From Ascochyta rabiei (taxonomy: Eukaryota; Ascomycota; Dothideomycetes; Pleosporales; Didymellaceae), in contig NC_082413.1 of assembly GCF_004011695.2 (NCBI RefSeq), positions 1,880,961-1,944,960 of the forward strand: a DNA stretch of 64,000 nt, in the 5' to 3' direction. Shown here one piece after another: positions 22,001 through 33,039 of the stretch. The notes below the pieces were generated by a model. It was not told where the DNA came from. It saw only the letters and a program-made list of their open reading frames with translations, and did not search any database. Every line of letters begins with the position of its first letter. The first letter of the stretch is position 1. Position numbers and translations under genes: made by a program.

Positions 22001-22644
22001 TATTATAGCCTAAAACACCACAAACTAGCTGTTAGGACTTCTGCTAAGGTAAGATGGTAACCTACTAGTATGTGTCACAACCTACTAGCAGATTCCATCA
22101 AACCTAGTAGAACCTTCCTTCACTTGCCTTCACTTTCACTTGCAGAGAGCACAGGCCTTACTACTATAAGTAGGCCTCTCTCTCCGCCCCCTTGTAGCTC
22201 GCTGTCTGCTATTTTGTTCACTCCTCTTTTGAATCTATTAGTTCACCAGATCGCTACTTTTATGCTTGTGAAGTCTGCCTTACACTAGCGCTGCACAAGG
22301 CAAAACAAGCTGTAATACTACTAAGAGACTACTTTATAAATTAATTAATTAAGATAGTATAATGAGATAGTGGTCTGTGCTTCGCAAATACAATTTCTTT
22401 TTGCAAAAGAACATGTTGAATAACCAGGCAGCGTGCAGCAACCAGACACCTAGACGCTCTAGGAAGCTTAGGAGAGTATATCCTCGCTGAGTTAAGGTAG
22501 ATTCCGATGATTTTTCGGTGTGCAGGGTCTTATGTCTGTATTTTGCTTTGTCGTGTGAGCAGTGCTTTGATGAACACATAAGAGGTTGAGCAGTAAATAG
22601 ATTAAGTAGTTACATTCTAAATCCACTTTCCATCTTCCACTGCA
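22001..22644. other. Intergenic, edge of second gene island
   Basis: Mixed composition with CT-rich stretches near 22100-22250 and normal sequence from about 22370. It includes the 3' flank of the minus-strand P450. I see no gene here. Confidence 0.4.
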
Positions 22645-24681
22645 TCAACCGCTGTACTGCTTAAACACATTTTGAGCTTCCGCACACTCTTGATCGATTA
22701 TCTCTCGGTGCTTTTCAGAACGCACATGAATGTCTAGTGCGAAAGGTTTTGGAGCTACAAGAAACCCGTCTGTCCACGCAGTTGCCATAGAGTCATCAAA
22801 ATCTTCAAGAAGCTGAGACTGTCCCGACGGATTCTTCTTAGGTGTTATCTCAAAGGCCCAGACAATTTTGCTCATGTTAATGACCTGCAAGAAGTTAGCT
22901 GTTAAACCTTTGTCGTTATCGCGAGTTCTTGCTATGCCAATCAAGAGTACAAACCTAGCTACAAAAAAGAACTTACGAGCGAGTTTTCTGCTAAATGTTG
23001 CCCCGGGCAGATGCGTCGGCCGGCACCGAAAGCGTACGTCTTGCGTAAACCGTTGGCATCAATGTCTGGTTTGTATCCCAGGTCATGATTTTCGTAACGC
23101 TCTGGTCTAAACTCTTCTGGATCATCGTATAGGTCCGGGTCGTGGTGGATAGCCCTACAAAATCATTATATTGGTGTAATAATGGGTGGTGATGCAGGAC
23201 ATGAACATACCATGTGTTTGCTAAGAAGATGGTACCTTTGGGAAAGAAATAGTCGCCGTATGAATCGTCTGCACCATGTCAGCTCTGAAGTCCGATGATG
23301 GACTGTAGAATTAAAAGAGTCTAACCTTGAATTAAGAGATGGGGAATACCTCCGGCAGCTACCGGCCGCCAGCGTAGTACCTATGATACCAAGATTCAGT
23401 GTTGATTTTAAATATGCAAGGACATTAAGTGCGAACCTCTGTCATGCAATGCTTGATGTACGGCATCTTTGCCAGGTCTTCGAAACTTGGAGATCTCTGC
23501 ACTCCACACACTCGATCAACCTCCTCTTGTGCCTTGCGCAGTACTCTCGGATACTTAACAAGGGCAAGTAGGAACGATAACAGAGTTGATGAAGTTGTGT
23601 CCGAGCCACCCTCCATAAGTACACCTCCGATGTAAGCGATGTGTTCATCGTCAAGGCCATTTTTAATGGGTTTCGACTCTTGCAGCAATTTATCCATGAA
23701 ACAGTTACGTTTGGCACCCGCTGCAACACGCTCTTTCGCCCCTCGAAGAAGCTCAAAATAGAGACTTCGCTGTTCTTGCCGGATTGCTAAAGCCCAATTT
23801 CGCCACGGAGCCAGGAACGAAGGAAGTTTCTTCAGCCAGGGGAATATGTCCACCGGTGGTGTTGCTCCTGTCTCAAGGATGGCAGTGAATTGATCTTGTA
23901 CTTTATACAAGTGTTGAATGTTGGGATGGCTGAACTCAGGTCCACGAATCCCGAATACAGAAGATAAAATCACTGCAGTTGAATATCGTCGAATGATGTC
24001 GTAGTAGTTTTGAGGAGCATGCGCTAACTGCTGCATTGTGAGGATTGCCTCGGCCGACTGCAACGCTTGCAGTGATCCTACGGCATTGATGTTGAGAATA
24101 GACTGGTAAATCTTCCTCTGATTCCTCCAATTGGGACCATAGGGCATCAAAAGTAAATGAGTGTCGTCGCGAGTAATGAGCTCGGAGCCGATGTGATTAG
24201 CAGGTCGACTGGAGTATATTGCGCCTCGTTTGTCAAACAGACTGCAAATTCCATACTTAGTACGAATGGTGACGGCTGGTAAAAACTTCGAAGCCACTTA
24301 CTCGCGAACGGTAGCCGCTGAATTCAGGACTACTAGATTTTGAGGACCAAGCTTTACAGAAATGATTGGTCCATACTTCTGGGACCAAGCAAAAAATCTA
24401 GACACAACATTAACGACCGTACTTGCATCGAAACATGGCCACGAACATACTTGAGGAAAGCTTTCTTGGCTGGGATCTGATGCAGGTTTCCTGGGAGAAG
24501 GTTATTGACTACTACGATAATGGCGACGCTGGGAAAGGTGACCTAGCAGTGGGAGAGCTGATGGACCTGGGGGGCATGATTGAACACGCCTGGTAGCAAG
24601 AGAGAGGCGCAGAAGAGCTGTTACTACTACGACAAATAAGAAGATGGTGATGCTGAAGGCTAAAGTGAACATGGTGGGCAT
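22645..24681 (-). CDS. Cytochrome P450 monooxygenase (8 exons, 536 aa)
   Basis: Model: exons 24681-24543, 24490-24451, 24397-24302, 24241-23437, 23380-23326, 23268-23211, 23154-22977 and 22884-22645, with introns of 52-92 bp. The sum is 537 codons with every phase matching. A membrane anchor ([17 protein letters not shown]) is followed by a Pro-rich hinge ([12 protein letters not shown]). The I-helix GGSDTTS lies near residue 300, ExxR is Glu360-Arg363 across an intron, and the heme loop [10 protein letters not shown] is residues 440-449 with Cys447 the ligand. It resembles fungal P450s that oxidise aromatic or polyketide products, but the substrate is unknown. An upstream ATG at 24750 would add 23 residues; 24681 is preferred because it puts the anchor at the N-terminus. 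Confidence 0.88.
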
Positions 24682-24779
24682 ATATCTCGAGGGCGATATA
24701 GGAAGATTGATAGATGTTCTGCATCGGTGACTTAAGCTAGACCACTCCATTATAACAGGGACGATGCGGGTGTTCCGCG

Positions 24780-25022
24780 TTACATTCGAAAAAAGTCGAT
24801 GTTCAACTCGCTAGCGGCAATACGCAATGCGGGTGACAAGTAACCACTAGCCGCAACCCCGCGCGGGGAGCTGAGGTTGCCCCTCTTTTGAGGAAAGATT
24901 TTGACATTGGGGTCGCTCATGAGATCCATGCAGGCAGACCCAAAATCGATAAGGTGAGCAAGAAGTGCAAGATCTTCCGACAAGACAAGGCCGAAGCCTG
25001 CTGTGAGTTCTGACTGGGTCAT
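24780..25022 (-). CDS. Possible small hypothetical protein or gene remnant (80 aa)
   Basis: A single minus-strand open frame in non-RIP sequence just upstream of the P450. It has no recognisable domain, signal or neighbouring exon. It could be part of the P450 5' region or the residue of another cluster gene. Weak call. Confidence 0.22.
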   Translation of the reverse strand: MTQSELTAGFGLVLSEDLALLAHLIDFGSACMDLMSDPNVKIFPQKRGNLSSPRGVAASGYLSPALRIAASELNIDFFRM

Positions 25023-25405
25023 TATTCTAGCGCATTGATCAGCAGACTCATTGTCAATGTGATTAACGTACCTTATGAGCGAGACATTCTACATAGTAGT
25101 CGAGTAGATAACGTATTCCACTAGTAAGCGGCCCACACTAGTAAGAGGCCCACCCTACTGAACTTGACGCGACCCTTCACACCACAACAAGATTCTCAAC
25201 AGACTTCTCGTGAAGGCAGAGTCCTTCTAGCATTTTGGTCGCTTTGAGAAAAACGCGTTGTAAGCTAGTGCCAGGCTGTCTCATCATACAAATGTTGGAG
25301 CTAAGATAACTAGGTAAGATGATTTAAATGTAAGAGAGTTAATTAAGTCCCTTATCTAATTAAGTATTTATATATTACTATCTACACACTAGTCTTAAAA
25401 TGTTA
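25023..25405. other. Intergenic with a solo TIR
   Basis: At 25109 a TAACGTATTCCACTAG end is followed by two tandem GTAAGCGGCCCAC/GTAAGAGGCCCAC motifs, the layout of the Fot1-like TIRs seen elsewhere. No matching partner was found. The rest changes from normal to TpA-rich toward 25400. Confidence 0.5.
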
Positions 25406-27271
25406 TAACGTACTCCACAAGCAAGCCGCTTACCTAAGCAAACCGCTCACTTTTGCCAAGACCACACCAAACTTCATACTACCTACAATGCTGCAACGCA
25501 ACAATGTAAAAAAGCCCTTAAATAAAGCAGATATACAGCTTGCCCTACAGGCTATTTAATAAGACGCAAAACTCTCTTAGTAACGCGCTGCAGCAATCTA
25601 CAACGTGCCTTAAAGAACACTTAGTAATTAACTTACTAGAGCCTCTTTATAACGCGATTGTAAGCCTAAATTAATAAAGCTAACAAGCACTAAAGAGGAG
25701 GTAATTGTCTAGCATGTATTAAAGCTAGACAAGTAAGGATACTTACTATAGCTTGCTAATGTAGAGGATATAGCCAATTCTCTGCTTACAGAGCGCTACT
25801 AGACCTATGTTAGCAAGAACTAGGCTGCCAACTTTGTTAAACGTTGGCTAGAGCTTAAAATTAAGTTTAATTGTAAGTATAACTATAAGAGAGCCCTGTG
25901 TAAGGATCCTAAGGTAATTAGAGACTGGTTCTAGTTAGTAGAGAATACTAAAGCTGAGTATAGTATCCTAGATGAAGACACCTACAACTTTAACAAGTCT
26001 AGCTTTATAATAGGTGTTATATCTACAGGAGCTGTTGTTATAGGCTCTAAGCGTTAAGGGAGACTAAAGGCAGTGCAGCAGGGCGACTAAGAGTGGACCA
26101 GCATTATCTAAGGCATCTGCGCAAAGGGCTGGTCTATCCCACCCTTTATTATCCTCTCTAGTAAGCACTACCTCTTAGCCTGGTACAAGGAGCCTAGTAT
26201 ACCTAACAACTGGGTTATTAGTATCTCTAACAATAGCTAGACTAACAACAAGCTTAGAGTTAAGTAGTTAAAGCACTTTAATAAGCACATAAAGGCGCGC
26301 ACTATTAGCAGCTATTAGCTGCTTATTCTAGACAGCTACAAGAGCTACAACTTAGTTAAATTCTACTAGTACTATAAGGAGTATAAGATTGTTACTCTAT
26401 GTATGCCTCTACACTTGTTGCACCTACTGCAGCTACTTAACGTAGGCTGTTTTGCCCTAATAAAAAAAGCCTATAGCTGCTAAGCTAAGTGGCTAATACG
26501 CAGTAAGATCACGCGTATTACTAAACTTAAGTTCTTACTGTGCTTTAAAGCAGCTTTTAACGCCTTAATTACTGAGAGCAACATCTAGGGAGGATTTAGA
26601 GGTGCTGGCCTAGTCCTACTTAACCTAGAAGCTGTAATCTTAAAGCTTGAAGTGCAGTTGTGTACCCTACTACTACCCCTTATAGATAAGAGTACCTAGA
26701 AGTCTAAAACACTAAGCAACACCCTAGAGTTTGGGTCTCAATCGAAGCTGATTCGAGAGAGGATTGAGAGACACGCAAATAGCTTACCAACTTTAATAGT
26801 TAACGCTCTTAATTAGCTTACTAAAGGCGCAGAGCTAATGGCGCATTTACTAGTTTTAGTGCGTAACTAGGTTACTAACCTTTAGATAGCTAACAAGGCT
26901 GCTACACAACGTAAATTACATAAAAGAAAGCAATTGTAGTAAGAAGGGACTTTAACCTTTGTAGAGGGAGTGCAGCTAACTACTCTTAAGGAGTTTAAGG
27001 CCTGTAGTAATGGGAAGAAGGCAAAGAAGAGGTTGCGTGTTAATAGGAGCACTTAGTCTTTAAGGCGCTGTAGCACATGGAGCAAGACAGGACATAACGC
27101 GCGAACATGTAGTAAAGATGCGTAGAGTACTATAGATTAGTGCAATATACTATGTAGTATAATATATTGTTATTGTGTGCTATAATGTTATAAAGTAGTT
27201 GTAGTGTTAGTGTGGTCTTAGTAAAAGTAAGTGGTTCGCTTAGGTGAGCGGCTCGCTTGTGGAGTACGTTA
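25406..27271 (+). mobile_element. Fot1/pogo-like transposon, family B copy 1 (1866 bp)
   Basis: TIRs of about 55-60 bp start TAACGTACTCCACAAGC and carry a tandem GTAAGCGG-type internal motif. TA occurs at both outer ends. The same element lies in reverse orientation at 42064-43929 with identical length. Differences between copies are transitions, as RIP produces. Confidence 0.9.
25488..27185 (+). pseudogene. Fot1-like transposase pseudogene, family B copy 1 (566 codons)
   Basis: ATG 25488 to TAA 27183-27185 is one frame of 566 codons including the stop, interrupted by many TAG/TAA codons. The same length is found in copy 2. The DDE_1 core reads LDSYKSYN where DGHxSHxS is expected (about 26325-26345). 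The C-terminus has the basic plus zinc-knuckle-like tail (RCSTWSKTGHNARTC, about 27065-27110). Copy 1 has TAG at 27123 where copy 2 keeps CAG, direct evidence that the stop arose by C-to-T change. Confidence 0.85.
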
Positions 27272-27458
27272 AGTCTAATTACCTAATCCAATCCTAATTA
27301 GGTCTGCAATTAAATTAATTTACACTTAGCTTATATTACTATTATCCTTTACTATAACTTAGCCTCTATAAATAGTAATAATTCATTAATTCTCTTAGTC
27401 TAGTAGGTCTGTTATTGCGTCGTTTTGTCTATTAGGAAAATAATCTAATTACTTCGCT
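27272..27458. other. Short RIP-mutated spacer
   Basis: 187 bp of TpA-rich sequence between two transposon ends. Nothing identified. Confidence 0.4.
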
Positions 27459-28037
27459 TAACGTACTCTACAGACCACAGGTAAGTAGATTACTCTGCTA
27501 AGACCACACTAAACCTTTACCCTATTATAGCTTACATTAGCCCATTTTAGCCTTATATACAGTAGTATTATATATAATATTATTTATAAATATTCTTTAG
27601 AGCCTTAGTATATATACGTAAGTTATGTATAATGTTATAGCACATTATACAGCGTCTTTAGGATACTTTACCTCCTTTAGCACATTCTTACTTCTTTACC
27701 TTTATACTATTACTACGCGCCCTAAACTTAGTAAGAGTAGTTAATTAAAGGCCTTCCTTATCTGTTATAACTCTCTCCTTCTGTAACTACTTTCTTATAT
27801 TTTATTTACATCGCATAGCAGCCTAATTTAATGTTTAAAGCCTAGTAATCTTCTTTCTAGCTAACACTAGCTTATGCGCAATAATAGCTACACCTTTAGC
27901 AAGCTTTTCTAAAGGCCTTAACTATTTAAGGTAGTAAGCTGCTTGTATGTCTTTAAGTATTCTCTTATACTAGTATTAATTGCGAAGCTAATTATAGGGC
28001 ATTACTTAGAGTTTAGGATTGCTAGAGAGTATCTTCT
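27459..28037 (-). mobile_element. Truncated Fot1-like transposon (family A type), cut by Copia-2 LTR
   Basis: It begins with a TAACGTACTCTAC TIR. The minus strand then gives the transposase C-terminus, matching the 3' part of 4521-6387 (for example the shared stretch around 27700-27790). It has lost one of the two internal TIR motifs. It ends exactly at the TGTTAG start of the Copia-2 LTR, so Copia-2 inserted into it; the other half was not found beyond Copia-2. Confidence 0.75.
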
Positions 28038-28199
28038 TGTTAGATAATATGCTTTATGTGCAAAGATAATGATAAAGGTGATTAATTGATAATTATCTGT
28101 CTTAATGGCTCATTTTATGTGTGTGTGCCGCTAGCCCCTAAGTTAACCGAGGTTAACCCTAAACCCCTAACTTGGCTTAGCAAGGTTAGTTATCTAACA
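28038..28199 (-). repeat. Copia-2 3' LTR, 162 bp
   Basis: TGTTAGATAA...TTATCTAACA termini, same length as the Copia-1 LTR at 7630-7791. It is adjacent to a polypurine tract on the minus strand, which marks it as the 3' LTR. Confidence 0.87.
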
Positions 28200-28800
28200 C
28201 ACCCCCTTAGCTTTAAGGCCCTATTAAAGCTAGACACAATTAGCTCTTATTATACCTCTAGGTTAGTAAGCTTTTAGTTAAGTAATTCTATCTAGGTGTT
28301 AGCTGGCTTTCTTTGTTTAGTATGTTTCTTTAGTCCTAGCTGCCTTAGAAAGGTTAACTACTTGCTTACAGGCAGAGCCTTTATAAGTCTATTAGCTAAC
28401 ATCTTAGTAGATAGGACATAGGTTACTATTATAGTGCCTTTGTTTACCTCTTGTTGTAGCTAGTAGTTGTAAATGTCTATATATTGTAGTTTAGTTTAGA
28501 GTTTTAAGACTTCCTTATTAATTAATTAGATAGTCTAGGTATTATTATATTAAATAGTAATTGTTAATTATAAGAGGTGTATACTAAGTTCTAATAATAG
28601 CTGTAAGATAAAGATAGCTTCCTTAGCTACCTGTGCTAGGGTAAGTAGCTCTGCTTTAGTTGTTAATGTAGTAACTGTGTCTTACGTATTAGCTCTCTAG
28701 GTAATAGGTCCTCTGTAAAGTTTAATAGTATATCCTTAGAAGCTCTTCCTATTAAGAGTATTATTAGTAAATAATGCATTACTAGCAACTACTAGGTGCT

Positions 28801-29146
28801 AGCTGTAGAGAATACAAACAAGCAAGAAAAACAATGCAGGACAACCTACAAGGACAACGACTCTTAATAAACCTACTACTCCACACAACCTAGGGAATTC
28901 TAGCTACTCTAACTTTTATTTCAGACACCAGAATAGGCACCCGCAAGTGGTACCTACAACAAACAACAGACACCTAAAAAATGCTGTTAACCCCTAGAGC
29001 ATAGGCTCTCACTACAGGACTCTGAACCTATATTTACTACCTTTTACAACCACGCTCCTTAAATTACTAGAGTAGCTTAACTGCTCTCGTCTTATATAGT
29101 CTTAGACTTACACAGGACGTTAAACTTATCAATCAATTAATTAATT
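28801..29146 (+). mobile_element. 5'-truncated LINE fragment with 14-bp target-site duplication
   Basis: 346 bp matching, in reverse orientation, the 3' UTR end of the LINE at 18484-18840, ending in the AATCAATTAATTAATT-type tail. The 14-mer AACTACTAGGTGCT occurs at 28787-28800 and 29147-29160, immediately outside the insert. That is a perfect target-site duplication of the size made by LINE target-primed insertion. It lies in Copia-2 RNase H/RT sequence. Confidence 0.85.
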
Positions 29147-32100
29147 AACTACTAGGTGCTTATTACCTCTAAAGGTAAGGGACAGGTCTTGTGTTCCTTG
29201 TAGGTACAATAGCACTTAATCTGCTACGTCCTAGTGCTGTTGTCTAGGGTTAGTTAGAAACTGTGCCAGCTAAGATGTGGTAAAGGCAATGTCTGGCCTA
29301 GTAGTGACTGCAGTAAAGAGGAGAGATCTAATCTTTCTCTACTATTTGTTAATTTCTAATGCTGCAGCTTCCCCCTTATTTAGTAGAAGCTTAATACTTA
29401 ATATTAGTGTGTTATGTTGTATGTCTGTCTTGTCTGCTAGGGAGCTAATTTTGTCAATGTATGACGCCTGTAAGAGAAGGATCCTTAGGTTGTTTTAATC
29501 TTAGGTTATCTCTACTCTTAGGAACTATTGCAGATTATTTCCTTCTATTACAGAGTATTTGTTAGTAATATAGCTAAGGGCCTTGTCTGCCTTATATTTT
29601 CTAGTAAGGTAATAAGCTATAATAATATTGTCTATATAGAAGTAGATAGTAACTCTATTCTTAAGTAAGTAGTATGGTTTATAGGGAACAACAGCGAATC
29701 TATAGCTTGTTAGAGTAGATATAAATTCCTTTTACTAGAGGAGTAGAGAGATTCTTAGTCTATATAGTGCCTTGTGTAGCTGTAGGACTATACCTAGTTT
29801 CTAATACCTACGTAGCATCCTTATATAGACCTCTCTATTAATTAATATATAGACAAAGGCGTTTATAATATTAAACTACTTAAGTTCTAGGTTATATGCT
29901 GCTATAATTGCTATAAGCATTCTAAAGGACCTGCTAGCTAGTGTTGCTGCGTAGGTATCTTTAGAAGTAATGTTTTATTGCTAGTTACCTTAGACTACTA
30001 GTTGCGCCTTATATTTAAGTAGGTAGTAGTTCTTATTAAGCTTGTACGTGTATACCCACATATAGTTAAGTATCTAGTGTTCTACTACCTTAGTCTTTAT
30101 TAGGGGTACTTTAGATTATAACTTTATGTTCTAATAGCTGCTAAGGTGTTCTTGCTTAGCTTCTTTAAACCATTAGTGAAGCAGGTAGTCCTCTAGGTTT
30201 AATTGTGCTGTTAGCTCTAGTAGGAGTTAGCTTTAATAAGGCTTAAGCCCTTTTATTAGCATTTGTTTTAGCCTAGCCTTATTAATATTATTGCCCTAGT
30301 ATGTGCCTATGCATCTACCTTATGTGCTAGCTATAGATGCAGCTTTCTACAGGATAGTTTATAAAGTTCCTTAAGAGTACGCTAGCGTTAATTCTAACTA
30401 ATTAGCAGTTAACTAGTGCTACCTGCCAACTCCTGATTAGCTGTTACCTCTTGCTAACTAGGATAACAACAACATGTTTATTAACAACGTAACTAGCAGC
30501 AGAGTTAGAGGGGGAGTTAGATATATATGTCTAGCTTTCTGTCTATTATTATATCCTAGTTAATCTTCTGTAGTATTAGAGTGTGTAATAGTATTGTCCT
30601 TATAGAATAACTAGATTTTAGCCTTATTTTAGGGTAGAGGTAGAAGCTCTACGCTTCTTGTCTATGTTGCTATTTCTTTAAGAGTGCTGTGCATAAGGTT
30701 GTCTATTAGGTCCTAAGTCTAGCTACTAAAGACAGTATCCTTATTAAAGATTACATTTCTTATAGTAATAACTTTTACTAAGGTTAGAATCTATATCTAA
30801 TATATATTTAAGGATTAGTATCCTACTAGGTATCCTACCTATACTCTTAGGTCTAGTTACTAGAGTTATAATTTTCCTTAAAGGGTGTTACTTATAAGAG
30901 TAAAGGCTTTACATCTATATGCTCTTAGATATAACTAGTTTAGTTTCCTGCTTTATATGTTTAGACTAGCTAGTTAAGCTGTATAGGTAAGGAACACATT
31001 ATAGGGTGTTTTTTAGTTATTTAATAACCTTAGTGTTTAGTTGTGTAGGTACACTGCTGCCCTTATAATCTCTAGCTATATTTCCTATAGTAGGTTTGCG
31101 TCTAATCTTATAGTGCGTACCTTATCTTTTATTACACCCCCTAAGCGTTTAGCACCTCTGTTCTGTGCTTAGGGTTCTGGTACAGAAGGCTTAAGCCTAA
31201 TTAATTATGCAGCGTACTATCTTAATAGTTCTAGTTTTATTGCAGTGATTTTACTATTACACTTGATTACCTTAACCTAGATCTAATATTGTTTTAACAG
31301 GAATTGTGTAAGAGTGTCTAGGAAGTAGATAATTGTCTTTCCTAGTTAATTATCTTTAAAATAGAAGTCCTAGAGGAAGCTAGATTGCCTGTTAACAGTA
31401 AGTAATTAGCTCTTTTCCTTAGTAAATCTTCCTTCTTTATATAAGTGGAAGTTAATTACTATGCGTTCTCCTAGTCCTTTATTGCTTGCTTGAAGTATTT
31501 AACTAATTTGCCTCTTAGTCTTAGCGTGTCTGTAAGCATTACATTAGACTGTAGTAATACCCCTAATTCTTACCCCCTAAGATTATTAGATAAGGTGTTT
31601 AATAGTAGCAGCTCTAGGGTGCCCTATTTGCTTGTGCTATAGCAGAGCAGTAGCAGTCTTAGGTGTTTAGCTTTGTGTTAATTAAATTGCAAGTGCTGTC
31701 TGTAGCTGTTCCCTAAGTACCTATTGTCTATGTTGCTTATCTAAGGATATAATAGCTGTGTTGTCTACTTATCTAAGCTAAGTTAGATCTCCTTTTGTTT
31801 CCTACTAGATGCCCTGTTAACATAGTTGTTAGAAAGAGACAAGGTTGTAAAGTATGTCTAGGCACTATGCTAAGTTATGTAGTATAAGAGTAGTTAGCTA
31901 GCTTATATTTAATAGATAGAGATAGACAGTGCTATTTCCCTATATCTATACCTAGGAGTTTCCTACCTATAGGTAGTTGTTTAATGCAGGTAGAGTAAGG
32001 TCTTTTATCTAGTCCTTATTGTTTATAATATAGATAGTTAATCCTAAGTTAAGAATAAAGAAGTTCCTAAGAGGGTAGCTTAGTAGCTCTATATTGTATA

Positions 32101-32883
32101 ATTCTTTAACTAGACTTATGTTAATTATTAATATCTTCTGTCCCTGTAGTTATCCTAGAGGTGCCTTTAGTGTTTAGGATGTCTTAATAGCTAGTGTCTT
32201 AGTGCAAGCTTGTTTTGCAGATCTAACTTAATCTTAAAGGTTAGCATTTTGTTCTATCCTAAATTGTACTATCTTCGCAATTCTATTATATAGGGTAAAC
32301 TATTCTAGTGCTTTATCTTTATAGATTTAGTAGTAATCTTCTACTCTATAGCGTTGTCTACAAGTAGGGCATTTTGCTCCTCTAGCTGCTGCTATATCCC
32401 CTCTTAGGGACTGCTTAGATGTAGTTATTTAACTAATATTCCGTTTTTAATAAGGTCTTCCTTAACTCCCCTGTGTAGTAGAAGTAGATAATACGTCTTT
32501 ATTGACATAAGAGGCGTCCCTGTTAGTGTCTAGGGTAGATTTACTACTAGTAGTAAGAGTTAAGTTGTTCCCTGCAGCAAAGGCGCCCCTTTACTGTTTC
32601 CCCTTAGGGTAGTACTTACTTATATACTCTTAGAAGTGTTTTATTATTTCTTTATAAGTTATGTTTTATTCTTGTCTACTATAGTCCTAGAATATTGTTA
32701 CCTAGGTTAGCGCTATTTTCATTACTAAATCTAAGAAGTCTTAGATAGTGTCTTGTATATTGTATATTTTAGTAACACTATCTATTATAGTATTAGTTAC
32801 AGCATAATTATACTTAAGGAGCTAGGTATCCTAGCTCCTAGGTTGTCTTATTAGTTTAAGGGCTGCTAGGTATTAGTAGCGTG

Positions 32884-33038
32884 TGTTATGGACTGGCCTT
32901 AGGGTAGGATGTAATAAGGGTCGATATGGTATTGTATCTCTTAAGGAGGTAACACGTTGCGTGTCCTTCTAATATGTCTGTAGGGCACGTGGCCGCCCTA
33001 TCTTACTTAAGGCTTAGACCTTGTCTAAGCCTATAACA
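32884..33038 (-). repeat. Gypsy-3 3' LTR, 155 bp
   Basis: Same length and aligned throughout with 39949-40103. Differences are mostly transitions (for example TCGATATGG against TTAATATAG). Confidence 0.88.
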
Positions 33039-33039
33039 T

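Larger units (their letters stand above)
28038..32883 (-). mobile_element. Ty1/Copia retrotransposon (Copia-2), lacks 5' LTR, RIP-mutated
   Basis: On the minus strand gag (about 32883-32150), integrase (about 31900-30800), reverse transcriptase (about 30300-29450) and RNase H (about 28760-28250) precede a purine tract (AAGGGGGTGTG, 28199-28210) and the 3' LTR. The gene order is that of Copia. The RT catalytic box reads YIDN for YVDD near 29622-29640. The gag end carries the CPTC finger-like motif near 32345-32385. The 5' 550 bp of gag and leader and the 5' LTR are missing at the junction with Gypsy-3. Confidence 0.83.

Noticed and set aside
24682..24750. Upstream start adding 23 residues to the second P450
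   Set aside because: It would put a polar segment ahead of the membrane anchor; the internal ATG gives a normal P450 N-terminus.
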